The notes under the pieces are model-generated. The model saw only the letters and a list, made by a program, of their open reading frames with translations. It was not told the origin of the DNA and did no database searches. A program made the position numbers and the translations under genes. This document shows positions 28,667 to 39,796 of a stretch of DNA of 64,000 nucleotides, one piece after another (position 1 is the first letter of the stretch; each line of letters opens with the position of its first letter). Source of the DNA: Persicaria tinctoria (lineage: Eukaryota; Streptophyta; Magnoliopsida; Caryophyllales; Polygonaceae); assembly GCA_037127255.1 (NCBI GenBank), contig JBANSL010000009.1:988001-1052000 (forward strand), in the 5' to 3' direction.

Positions 28667-30112
28667 CGCATAAACCCTAATTGTTACTAACCCTTTTCAC
28701 ATAATTAATCTAAGTTGCATTAAGATCACTTTCGCTTCAATAATACAAACAAAGATCACCTTCAACTCTCGCAAAAGAATCATGCTCATAGGGATAGAAG
28801 ACGAATTGCATAACAAGATCTTACCTTTACCGCATCTCCTCACATGGCCACCTTCGGGCTCACCCCAGCCCCAGAAGTGGGTGGACTACTCACGCCTCAT
28901 TGCAATAGCAAACATTGATTGAAAAGAAATAACTTGCATTAAAACTAAATTCAAAGTCTTTACAATCCTGTCAATCAACTTTCGCAGAAAGCCAAAACCC
29001 TAAAAACTTTAGAACTCATAAAACTTCTTTGTGGAACTACTTGTCTCTGACTGAAATTGGATGATTGAAAAACCAGCCCCTAGGGCTTTATTTATAGGCT
29101 TCTAATCCTTACTACTCAAGGATAGAATCTCTTATCTATATCTAAAATTATATCTAAAATGCTTAATGATAAATAAAATGCTTAAAGGAAATAAATCTAA
29201 AAGGAAAAGGATAAATCTAAACTAGGTAAGTCTTCATGTCTTGATAGATCTCCCTTCCATAGATAGATGATGATAAATTTGGATAGAATCTTGATCTTCT
29301 CGACTTCCTTAGTGTCCAAGGATTCCCAACTCTACTCGGACTGCTCACGTCGACGCATTTCTGGAATCTGGTCTACTCGATCTCGACAAGGGCTTGTCGA
29401 TCTCGACTAGGATTCGTCGACGACTGGACTTCTCGGGTTGCTATGCTCGACAGGCTCGGATCTGGGCTCCTGGGCGTCGTCGATCTCGATTAGGGTTCCT
29501 CGAGATCGACTAGGGGTGTGGTCGAAGACTGCTCTCTGGTGATGTCGAGGACTCCTCCTCGGCATGGACTCGGACAGGCGTTGGGGGGCTACTCGACCTC
29601 GACAAGATCTCCTCGAGATTGAGTAGAGATGCTCGGCGTCTTCGTCCTCGGCTTCTCGATCAGCTCCTCTTCCTCGACTCCGAGTGTGGCGTCTAGGCTT
29701 CGTCAATCTCGACTAGGTCTTGTCGAGATCGAGTTGGCTTCCGGAGCTGGGTTGGTCTGGCTCTCGACACTGCTCCTAGTCGACAAGGCCTGTGCTCGGA
29801 CATGTTCGTCGAGATCGAGTAAGGTCCACTCGAGATCGAGTAACCTTGGCTCTCAGCTTGATTCGACTGGTTCCGCTACTTCTTTGACCTTGGACTTCTG
29901 TAGCTGCTTTCCGAGCTTTTGTGACCTTCCTTAGAGTTGCTGTAAAATGCCTCGAATTCTGCGAAATTAAACAGAAACTGGTGTAGATTCCATAATTTGG
30001 CAAATAAACATAAACCACATAGATTATGTACTATCTTAGCCTAAATGAATGAAATGTATGCAAAAATCGATATAAACTTAAGTGTAAAACATGGCAGATT
30101 CAGCTCACAACA
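28667..30112 (-). repeat. Inverted partial B-family LTR, unit 2
   Basis: Copy of 18459-19904 at +10,208. Carries a few substitutions, for example GGGCTCCTGG for GGGATCCTGG. Confidence 0.88.
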
Positions 30113-30268
30113 CAAGTCGAGCCAGAGCACTCGATATCGACCCAGCCTAGTCGATATCAACCTGGCCAAATCGAGCTGTCTTCCTCAATTTCGACTGAGA
30201 TTCCACCAGAAGAGCAGCAGAACTCGATATCGACAAGACCTTCAGGAGCTTCCGATATCCGATTCTGC

Positions 30269-30575
30269 GAAGGTAAGCTAAGGTATGGATCTTTCTTCTC
30301 TTATTTCAATCAATGATCTATCTATACATGGGAGAGGTTTGCCTTGGTATGTGCGCTTATGCAAGATTTCCAATGATGAGCCTAAGGAATATGAAGTTGG
30401 TGTCAAAGTCCACATTGCTAAATGAAATGATCATTGGTTCCCTAAAAAGTTCAAACAGAAGAAGATGGGCCCCTTCACGGTGAACAAGATCCATTCAGGA
30501 GGACTACAGCTGATGGACAAGAATGGAGTCCTATTTGAAGCCCAAGCTACATGGGCCCTGCAAATGCCACCTTGA
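30269..30575 (+). pseudogene. Integrase C-terminal-like remnant of D, unit 2
   Basis: Copy of 20061-20367 with the same two nonsense codons, so both lesions predate the duplication. Confidence 0.85.
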
Positions 30576-30867
30576 GCTTAATGGAGAAAGTCGGCCTAAT
30601 GACTATAAAATCTAGAGCTTGTAAATAGACATTTATTTTTTGGACATTGTTGCTTTTGTTTTTGGTTTTGGACATTATTTTCCATTGTGGGTATATCTCT
30701 TCTAATTTTTTCAGGGACAAGGAAGAAAAGAATCAATCGAAATCGAGTAACAGTAGGTCGATATCGACCTGGCTAACTCGATATCGACCAGGGCCAGCAG
30801 AATTTGCACTCGATTCTGACATCATGCACATCTGTCTAGTGAGTTTCTTTCTTTACCCTTATTTTTT

Positions 30868-31589
30868 TACAGTGATGACATTGTAATGTTTAAGTGTGGG
30901 GTGGGGGAAGGGCTTAATTACTTTGTGCACATTTGATATATTTCACATTATTTGTGCATTATTTCTCGAATTGCTTATACATGGCTATTTTTGGAATTCA
31001 TTATTGATATCTATGTGCTTATATGCATGTTTTCCAAAGTTTGAAAAAAATGACCCCCATTGAATTTTTTTATTAGTGTCATGTAAGCTTTATTGAACTC
31101 GACGATGCAAAATTGGATTCATTAGAGATATATCATGAAATTGCCTAGTAAAGGGAAGTCACAATGAAGTGCATAATTTTATTGAAAACCATGAAAGGAG
31201 GTAAAATTTGATGTTGCTTTTGACATGTTGCATGATAAGTGGATGGAGGATTTTATATTTCCATATAAATGCTCATATTGTTATATCCTAGCCTTTACCT
31301 ATGCTTATGCAACACAAAAGCCATATTATGCCTTATTTCATATTATTTCTCCACATGTTCTAAATATTGCCAATTCTTTACCTTATTTCCTATCCGGGGA
31401 TTATGTTGAGAATGGAAGCTACATTATGGAGATTATTATATGGTTGGTGTGTTGTTATTATTATTATTGGAGTTTGGCAGGAAATTGAAAAAATATATAT
31501 ATGGAAAATTTAATGAGTGAAAAAAAATCTGATCACCTCTGGAGATAAAGGTAGATCGACCCTGCTCGCTGAGATAATAGTTTGGCGAG
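30868..31589 (+). promoter_or_regulatory. D 3' region, unit 2: hairpin/PPT-like module and H1/H2
   Basis: Module at 30868-30911 (TACAGTG-ATGA-CATTGTA, then TTTAAGTGTGGGGTGGG). H1 at 31530-31558 and H2 at 31565-31589, identical to unit 1. No supportable ORF in between. Confidence 0.6.
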
Positions 31590-31978
31590 ATGGGACACAA
31601 TGTGAGGAGTCCAAACCACTAAGTATCCGGGGCCATTCATGACACCCATGTTTGCGACTCGCGAGAAGGCAGTGCTGAGGTTAAAGAGGTAAAGACATAA
31701 TATTGAAAAAAGCAATGAGAGGATGAGCGAAAGGTGAGAAATCAAAAGAAGAAGGAATGTGGTACGAAAGTTTGGAAAGTACTCCATTTCCCCGGATCAT
31801 TAGCACCACATTGCCAAAAATATCTCACCTTTAGGCTTTTACCAATCTACTCCTTCATGAGCTTAAATTAAAATCCTCTTGATTATCAATGCTTTGTCAT
31901 TTATGAATGGTTTGCATAACCCTCATTTCATGAGTGATGTTGTTTTTATTTGCACATGCATGGATTTGTGACACAAGT

Positions 31979-32416
31979 TGTAACACCCCCTCCTGTAAAC
32001 GAGGAAATGTTGCAGTGCCAGTAATTATTCAGACTTTACTGTCCTCATAATTACCTTAGGCTTATAGGGACATGCAACCATGCTCCCATAAATAAGATGA
32101 TAAATAAATAAATAAATTAATTAATTAAGAGAATGACAGCGGAAGACATGAAGTACGATTTTTATCGTTAAAAATGGTGGAAAACTTTTACATATTTTTT
32201 TTTCCGTAATCTTGCAAGATAAAGTGAAATTTCATACATAAAGTATAGAAATTTGAAAGACTTTATCATATAACAAAACGTTTAAAATCTTTACTTGCAC
32301 AATGTCAACTCTTCAAGACCTCCTTACCTAACCTGCAAAATTTGACTGATGTACATCGTATGAAGACGAGGCACACCAGCCAACCATTTCACAATACAGT
32401 TGGTTAGTTCGGTGAA
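31979..32416. other. F left part, unit 2
   Basis: TGTAACACCCCC and on, preceded by CAAGT (31974-31978) and ending GTGAA (32412-32416) before the solo LTR. Noncoding; includes a TTAATTAATTAA run. Confidence 0.85.
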
Positions 32417-33604
32417 TGATAGGGTCTATTTTAGTCGTATAATTGCATATTATATTAGGTTATTTTCATGCATATTTCACATCATTTATAGTTAATTTAT
32501 ATTATTTTATTTTTCGAAGTCTACACTAGTGTTTTTATATATTTCAGGTATTTACGGGTTTGATCGTATGAATTCGGAGGTTGATCGTGATCGAAGACGA
32601 TATGGGCCATTCGGATGGAAGCACGAGCTGACTGCCAAGTTGTTGCAATTGGAGTTCGATTCATGGGCCGGAAGCTGCAAGATTTTATATTAGATAAATT
32701 AGAATTGATAGTAATATTAATTATATAATTTAGGATATAGTCCGTGTTAGATTGGTTAGATTTAGGATATTAGTTTTTATACTATATATTACATTCATAC
32801 AGCCGCAAGGCACGGGAGCCGCATACTAACCGGCCGACTTTACTTTAGTTTACTTTTAAACCTAATTTTGTTTTGTCTTATTTTGATGGAGTGCTAAACT
32901 CTTCCGTTTCGTCTATGGATTGAAGCTTTGGTTTGATAAAGTTGTGAGATTTCTATTCTTGTTCTATTCCTATTGATTCGTATTGATTCTTTTGCGAATA
33001 TTGTTGATTTCTTCTAGTTCGTACAACTAGTTGAGATTATTGCTAGGATTTTGTAGATTCCTCGTAGCGAACCTTAATCCATAGTAGCAATCATGCCTTT
33101 TTAGGACTCGTAGGACTAAACTGGTGTGTAGAGAATCGATTACATGTTGAATGCTGACTCGTAGCTTGGTGTTGCATGTATCCTGGTTAATCCTTAATCT
33201 TAATGCTACTATTAGGTTGAATCTTGACCGTGTTCGGGTTATCTAATTAGTAAGAGTTACTAGGACTCGTAGGACTAGTAATTTACACAAGATCAGGACA
33301 GGAACAATAATAGGATGAAAAGAGAACTTGAAGAAGAATCAAGGATCAACTAGTCAAATTAAAGTGGAAATTTGTAGATGAAACTCTATTCTTAATTGTT
33401 ATCTCCGTTATTTGTTTATAGTTTATTTTCTTTTCTTTCTTATTCTCACCACACAAAAACCCCTCTTTTGTCTTAATTGGTAAATAGACTTAACTTAGGA
33501 ATAACTTGATTCTCTGTGGGATCGACTCGTGCTTACCACACTACATTAGTTAGTAAGATCGAATTTATTTTGATACGGTTTAGGCGACTAAAAATCGTCC
33601 ATCA
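32417..33604 (+). repeat. Recombinant solo LTR of element E
   Basis: Flanked on both sides by GTGAA (32412-32416, 33605-33609). It starts with the 5'-LTR allele (TGATAGGG) but lacks the 5'-specific segment and ends with the 3'-LTR allele (CGTCCATCA). It therefore arose by homologous recombination between the two LTRs of a full copy. Confidence 0.9.
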
Positions 33605-33849
33605 GTGAAGAACTAGCAAATGACAGAACGGAATAGATGATAACCACTTAAAAACAAGTTTCCGTAGTATGTTATGAGTTTAAGGAGATATATAATTTAC
33701 AAAGTAGAATACATACAATGCATGGCTTTAGGTTACAAATTGATTCCATAATATTTCGTTTGACATACATGACTTGGATAATCCACATACCATTCTTTGA
33801 ATGATATCAAAAAATGATAACTTACTTCTCACCACAAGGCATTATCGCT
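33605..33849. other. F fragment between solo LTR and duplication junction 2
   Basis: GTGAAGAACTAG to CATTATCGCT, colinear with 39792-40036. At TATTT (33850-33854) it switches to the middle of an E 5' LTR. Confidence 0.88.
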
Positions 33850-34957
33850 TATTTCAGGTATTTACGGGTTTGATCGTATGAATTCGGAGGTTGATCGTGA
33901 TCAAAGACGATATGGGCCATTCGAATGGAAGCACGAGCTGACTGCCAAGTTGTTGCAATTGGAGTTCGATTCATGGGCCGGAAGCTGCACGATTTTATAT
34001 TAGATAAATTAGAATTGATAGTAATATTAATTATATAATTTAGGATATAGTCCGTGTTAGATTGGTTAGATTTAGGATATTAGTTTTTATACTATATATT
34101 ACATTCATACAGCCGCAAGGCACGGGAGCCGCATACTAACCGGCCGACTTTACTTTAGGAATAACTTAACTTAGGTACAAGACGGCCGACTAGTTACACT
34201 TTCAACCCTAAACCCTAATTATATTTTGACTTAATTTTATGGAGATCTAAACTCTTCCGTTTCGTCTATGGATTGAAGCTTTTGTTTGATAAAGTTGTGA
34301 GATTTCTATTCTTGTTCTATTTCTATTGATTCGTATTGATTCTTTTGCGAATATTGTTGATTTCTTCTAGTTTGTACAACTAGTTGAGATTATTGCTAGG
34401 ATTTTGTAGATTCCTCGTAGCGAACCTTAATCCATAGTAGCAATCATGCCTTTTTAGGACTCGTAGGACTAAACTGGTGTGTAGAGAATCGATTACATGT
34501 TGAATGCTGACTCGTAGCTTGGTGTTGCATGTATCCTGGTTAATCCTTAATCTTAATGCTACTATTAGGTTGAATCTTGACCGTGTTAGGGTTATCTAAT
34601 TAGTAAGAGTTACTAGGACTCGTAGGACTAGTAATTTACACAAGATCAGGACAGGAACAATAATAGGATGAAAAGAGAACTTGAAGAAGAATCAAGGATC
34701 AACTAGTCAAATTAAAGTGGAAATTTGTAGATGAAACTCTATTCTTAATTGTTATCTCCGTTATTTGTTTATAGTTTATTTTCTTTTCTTTGTTATTCTC
34801 ACAACACAAAAACCCCTCTTTTGTCTTAATTGGTAAATAGACTTAACTTAGGAATAACTTGATTCTCTGTGGGATCGACTCGTGCTTACCACACTACATT
34901 AGTTAGTAAGTTCGAATTTATTTTGATACGGTTTAGGCGACAAAAAACCGCTCATCA
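33850..34957 (+). repeat. 5'-truncated 5' LTR of E copy 3
   Basis: Lacks the first 123 bp and starts at the TATTTCAGGTATTTACGG block. Has the 5'-type segment near 34155-34230 and ends CCGCTCATCA. Confidence 0.9.
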
Positions 34958-34960
34958 AAT

Positions 34961-34978
34961 TGGCGCCGTTGCCGGGGA
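34961..34978 (+). promoter_or_regulatory. Primer-binding site, tRNA-Asp type, E copy 3
   Basis: TGGCGCCGTTGCCGGGGA, as at 23443. Confidence 0.92.
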
Positions 34979-35084
34979 ATCAAAGTTTATTTCTTAGTTT
35001 TGTGTGTTTATCAATTTTTGTATATATCTAATTTGTTGTGAACCTATCTTACGGTTCATAACACCCTTTCTACTAACTTTTTAG

Positions 35085-36098
35085 ATGTTGAGGTTATTGC
35101 AGTTTGAAGGTGAGAACTTTCACCAATATCTTACCAGATTGCAGAGATATGTTGACATTCGTGATTCACGGGGTTATCAAGACAGCATCCGAGATATGAT
35201 TGTTTGCATAATTGACGGGATGACTGCTGAGACACGAGCGCTTGCTGAGTACATGAGCAACGGAGGCCTAGCACGGTTAGGTTTGTCGGGGTTGTGGGAC
35301 TTTTTCTGTTACATGGGTAACCATGTTGCACAGGAAGAGTTGTTCACCACGTCTTATCCACCAATGGAGGACTCTGTCACAGACCTGGATGATATGATCC
35401 AGACCCTTACACAAGCGGTGCAGGAGAATGCTGAGAGGATGGAAAACTTGGGGGAACAAATTAGCCAACTTACTCAAACATCAATCGAGATAATAGCTGA
35501 GCAGATGGCCACCCCGCAAGTTGATAAAGAAAGCCAACCGATCTTGTCATCCCCTGAGATATTGAAAGATGCAAGAATGGAAGATCTCGTCGAAGTCATT
35601 GTGCTTAATTCATTCCCTCCTAGTTGGTTTCATAACGAGGAGGAATTGTTCATAGACAACGATAGTTTCTTTGCCGATGGAGAAGATGGTCCAGTGCTTC
35701 CTGACTTGGAATCTCATGAGTCGACGCATGAGGTTTCATGTGTTGTGTCTCCTACTCCATCCGATGCATTCATTCCGAGCTCCCTCGTTGATGAACCATG
35801 TCTAGAGTCACCTGTTGAGGCTCGAGAGGTAATAAAGGTAAATCTTTGCAATTTGGAAGGTAATGATGATTATATTGATCCTTTTAATTGCTACTTTGAA
35901 AAGCCACCAATGGAACTGAATTGGTGGTATTGTATACCCTCTACAAAGTGTCATACTCGCTTGTTGGAGAAGTTGAAACATGTCTTAAATTCGTCATTAT
36001 TTAGTTTCAATTTATTTGTATATAGTGCATGTTTGCCTCGTAGTTGTGCACAAGAGTTTGATAGGTTGTTGAGGGCCTTGACGATGTCTGATAGGTAA
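35085..36098 (+). CDS. Gag-like 337-aa protein of element E, copy 2
   Basis: Full-length copy of the ORF at 23567-24580, still open. Differences: DNIRD to DSIRD near residue 34, EDPVE to EDLVE near 166, SPAEA to SPVEA near 245, and FDRVL to FDRLL near 328, plus about one silent change. Same partial Retrotrans_gag similarity and acidic middle. Because its 5' LTR is truncated, transcription from its own promoter is doubtful. Confidence 0.7.
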   Translation: MLRLLQFEGENFHQYLTRLQRYVDIRDSRGYQDSIRDMIVCIIDGMTAETRALAEYMSNGGLARLGLSGLWDFFCYMGNHVAQEELFTTSYPPMEDSVTDLDDMIQTLTQAVQENAERMENLGEQISQLTQTSIEIIAEQMATPQVDKESQPILSSPEILKDARMEDLVEVIVLNSFPPSWFHNEEELFIDNDSFFADGEDGPVLPDLESHESTHEVSCVVSPTPSDAFIPSSLVDEPCLESPVEAREVIKVNLCNLEGNDDYIDPFNCYFEKPPMELNWWYCIPSTKCHTRLLEKLKHVLNSSLFSFNLFVYSACLPRSCAQEFDRLLRALTMSDR

Positions 36099-36167
36099 GG
36101 AATTGGGATAAAGAATAAGTCAGGTTAATGACATAAAAATTATAAGTTAGAGTTTTCCTTTTTCTTT

Positions 36168-37514
36168 TTGGTTCGGATTAATTTTTATATATTTTTTTTT
36201 ATTTTTTTTATTTTCGTAAAAAAAAAAACAGAAAAGAAAGGTCGAGCCTTTTGTTTCCTCGCCCTTTTCGCTCACCATCGCCGCCCTTTTTCTTCTCCAC
36301 CGCCGTCCTATCTGGTCACCTTCAACCACCGCACCACCTCTGCTGTCTCCCATTCCGGCTCTCCTCCTCCAACAGCCTCCAACCACTTCGCAGCAGCCCG
36401 CCATTCAATAGCCATTTTTGTTCAACAGCCTCCGTCCAGCCACTTCGCAGCAGCCTTTCCACCCCGCCTCTGACAGCTACCAACCCACAGCACTAAGGCG
36501 AGGGAGAGAGAAACAGATGGTGAAGCATTAGCGGCGGCCTAGTTCCTGTACTTCGCCCTAGCCGCCCGATGCGACCTCAATCCTTGCTGTTGTCGGCTTT
36601 GATTTCAATCCCTCATATGTGCAGATGCCGCCTCAATTCCGCCCAGTCTGTGCAGCACCACCAGCCCCTCTCAGAAGTTCTACTGCCAGTCGTCATTGCT
36701 GCCTCAAATTGCCTTTGATTCATCTTCATCCAGGCGACTCTGAATTTTCCAGACCTTGATTTCTCTCGGGTAAGTGCAGGTATGTTCCCCTGAGCTAGTT
36801 CCTTATGAATTTCAATTTTGGGATTTCCGGACTGATTTTGTACTTACTTACTGTTGAACTGAACTGATTGAGTGGAGTTCGATTGATATGTTTTGGGTGG
36901 ATTCTGAAACATGAATCAATTTTCTTGCTAAACTTGATTACTTTAGCACTTGATTTGGTATGTGAAAGTTTTCAGCTATTAAGAAGTGGTGGCTACTGGC
37001 TAATGAATTGTTTGATGCTCTACGCTTGACCAATAAATTTTGATTATCATTCACTTGTGATCTTCTGCCTATTGATTGCTCCCTGAAATCACTTGGATTC
37101 TATATTTTTACTTCGATGTAAGTGATTGAGCATGACCTGTTTGGGGTGCTTTTCCTTTGGCTGCTGAGTTTGTTGCTCTCTGAGTTACAAGGATGATTTT
37201 TTTTGGACTCAACCTATTCTTTGAGCTTGGATGTCTTTATTCTTTTTGGACTGTTGGAATGTGCTTGGTGTGTTGTATTTTCTTTGTTTTTAGTTTTGGT
37301 CAGGACCAATTTCAAAGAGGATAGGCCTATCTTTTTCCAATGCCAAAATGGATCACAAATGCCAATTGCATCCAAGTTGCTGCTGAACGTTTATGTTGAA
37401 CACCTAGGGCTGCACGGTTACTCTGATAAGCGGTTGAATTTCTTGGTATATTCAGAGGCTACATCACGACCTCTTCTTGAATTGAAAGCTATTGCTAGAA
37501 TGCCTGAATACATT
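36168..37514 (+). other. UTR-like and exon-like sequence, E copy 3
   Basis: Copy of 24650-25996 at +11,518, with the same GGGTAAGT donor and the AG/GTGAGT-bounded segment at 37304-37514. No supportable gene. Confidence 0.4.
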
Positions 37515-37546
37515 GTGAGTTTCCTCTACCTCTTTCATTCGTTTTC

Positions 37547-37590
37547 TTTACTTTGAGGACAAAGTAAAATTTTAAGCATGGGGTGGAGAA
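37547..37590 (+). promoter_or_regulatory. Internal hairpin plus polypurine-like module, E copy 3
   Basis: Same 9-bp stem with AGGA loop and TTTTAAGCATGGGGTGGAG as at 26029. Confidence 0.7.
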
Positions 37591-38045
37591 TTCAAGTGTA
37601 GCTCCGTATTTTATATATATGTTAGTTTCTTGTTAGTTTTTTTTTTCCATTTTTTTTATGCATTTCATTGCATTGTTTTCCTTTCATTATAGGTTGCATT
37701 GTAGAAAGTTATCGAGTCTTAGTTTTTGATTTGTTAGTTTTTCTTTGAGTTTGTTAAGAGTTATTTCTATGATTGGTATGACCTCGATGATGATATATGG
37801 TTTTTCATGGCTTAAGAGTTAATAAATTTGAATCTTTAATTGAATAACGACACTTGTGGGATTTCCATAGATAATCTGGATTATGAGCTTTAGTTGTGAC
37901 TTGATTATTGGTTGGATGTTCAGTTTAGAGCAATCTTTAAAAAAATTTATATGATTTGTAATGTTTATGTCTAAACCCCTGATGAAAAGCACGAGTAAAT
38001 TCGGTTATCTGTTTGATGTGTTTGATATATATGTTGGGTTGATGA

Positions 38046-38221
38046 GTGTAAGGAGGATAAAATTCACTTACACCGCTCGAGGAGGATAAAATTCACTCGA
38101 GTGAAAAGAATCATCAATAAACCAATGGTCGAGGAGGATAAAATTCACTCGACCCTAATGAGAAAAAAAAAATACGGTTAGTAACCGATCCTGTTTGTGG
38201 AGGATAAAATTCACGCAAGGA
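38046..38221 (+). repeat. Four-hairpin array, E copy 3
   Basis: Identical to 26528-26703: four GGAGGATAAAATTCAC loops with the same four complementary arm pairs. Confidence 0.8.
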
Positions 38222-38563
38222 GGAAGAGAAAATGTTTAGAAAAAAAGAAAAAAAAAAAGAGCTTTATTGAAAATCCGAAGTAGAAAAGGCCTAGTAATCT
38301 ATGAGTGTTTATGACAATTTTAAAGTGCTTAATGAATTTGATTGCTCAATATATTCTGAATGCAAGCATCCCCTGAACCTAATCGAAGTTTAAAGCAATG
38401 AGTAAGAAAGGTTTGATGTGGGTCTCATAGTGTCATAATTATTTTGAGCTTAATGTAATAAATACTCCTAAAGTCATGAGAGCCATACTGATGAGTGATC
38501 GTTCATAAAAATTTCTTTGAGTGTCTTGTCTTTCATTTTGAATTTGTCTTTGTTTTGAGTTAG

Positions 38564-38603
38564 TTTGCTTGAGGACAAGCAAAAGTCTAAGCATGGGGTA
38601 GTT
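38564..38603 (+). promoter_or_regulatory. 3' polypurine tract with hairpin, E copy 3
   Basis: TTTGCTTG-AGGA-CAAGCAAA, then TAAGCATGGGGTAGTT against the 3' LTR. Confidence 0.78.
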
Positions 38604-39791
38604 TGATATGGTCTATTTTAGTCGTATAATTGCATATTATATTAGGTTATTTTCATGCATATTTCACATCATTTATAGTTAATTTATATTATTTTATTTT
38701 TCGAAGTCTACACTAGTGTTTTTATATATTTCAGGTATTTACGGGTTTGATCGTATGAATTCGGAGGTTGATCGTGATCGAAGACGATATGGGCCATTCG
38801 GATGGAAGCACGAGCTGACTGCCAAGTTGTTGCAATTGGAGTTCGATTCATGGGCCGGAAGCTGCAAGATTTTATATTAGATAAATTAGAATTGATAGTA
38901 ATATTAATTATATAATTTAGGATATAGTCCGTGTTAGATTGGTTAGATTTAGGATATTAGTTTTTATACTATATATTACATTCATACAGCCGCAAGGCAC
39001 GGGAGCCGCATACTAACCGGCCGACTTTACTTTAGTTTACTTTTAAACCTAATTTTGTTTTGTCTTATTTTGATGGAGTGCTAAACTCTTCCGTTTCGTC
39101 TATGGATTGAAGCTTTGGTTTGATAAAGTTGTGAGATTTCTATTCTTGTTCTATTTCTATTGATTCGTATTGATTCTTTTGCGAATATTGTTGATTTCTT
39201 CTAGTTCGTACAACTAGTTGAGATTATTGCTAGGATTTTGTAGATTCCTCGTAGCGAACCTTAATCCATAGTAGCAATCATGCCTTTTTAGGACTCGTAG
39301 GACTAAACTGGTGTGTAGAGAATCGATTACATGTTGAATGCTGACTCGTAGCTTGGTGTTGCATGTATCCTGGTTAATCCTTAATCTTAATGCTACTATT
39401 AGGTTGAATCTTGACCGTGTTAGGGTTATCTAATTAGTAAGAGTTACTAGGACTCGTAGGACTAGTAATTTACACAAGATCAGGACAGGAACAATAATAG
39501 GATGAAAAGAGAACTTGAAGAAGAATCAAGGATCAACTAGTCAAATTAAAGTGGAAATTTGTAGATGAAACTCTATTCTTAATTGTTATCTCCGTTATTT
39601 GTTTATAGTTTATTTTCTTTTCTTTCTTATTCTCACCACACAAAAACCCCTCTTTTGTCTTAATTGGTAAATAGACTTAACTTAGGAATAACTTGATTCT
39701 CTGTGGGATCGACTCGTGCTTACCACACTACATTAGTTAGTAAGATCGATTTTATTTTGATACGGTTTAGGCGACTAAAAATCGTCCATCA
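38604..39791 (+). repeat. 3' LTR of E copy 3 (1188 bp)
   Basis: TGATATGG to CGTCCATCA, followed by GTGAA at 39792-39796. The left partner of this duplication is lost with the truncated 5' LTR. Confidence 0.92.
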
Positions 39792-39796
39792 GTGAA

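Larger units (their letters stand above)
28327..33656. repeat. Tandem duplication, unit 2 (5,330 bp)
   Basis: Copy of 18119-28326 that is shorter by exactly 4,878 bp, the distance between the two E LTR starts in unit 1. One LTR plus the E interior is gone and nothing else changed net length. The B LTR part is only 340 bp (28327-28666), so the promoter upstream of the inverted LTR is absent here. Confidence 0.92.

Noticed and set aside
26528..38221. Short repeats as a CRISPR array
   Set aside because: Four copies with irregular spacing in a plant retrotransposon. The repeats are hairpin loops with variable arms, not repeat-spacer units.
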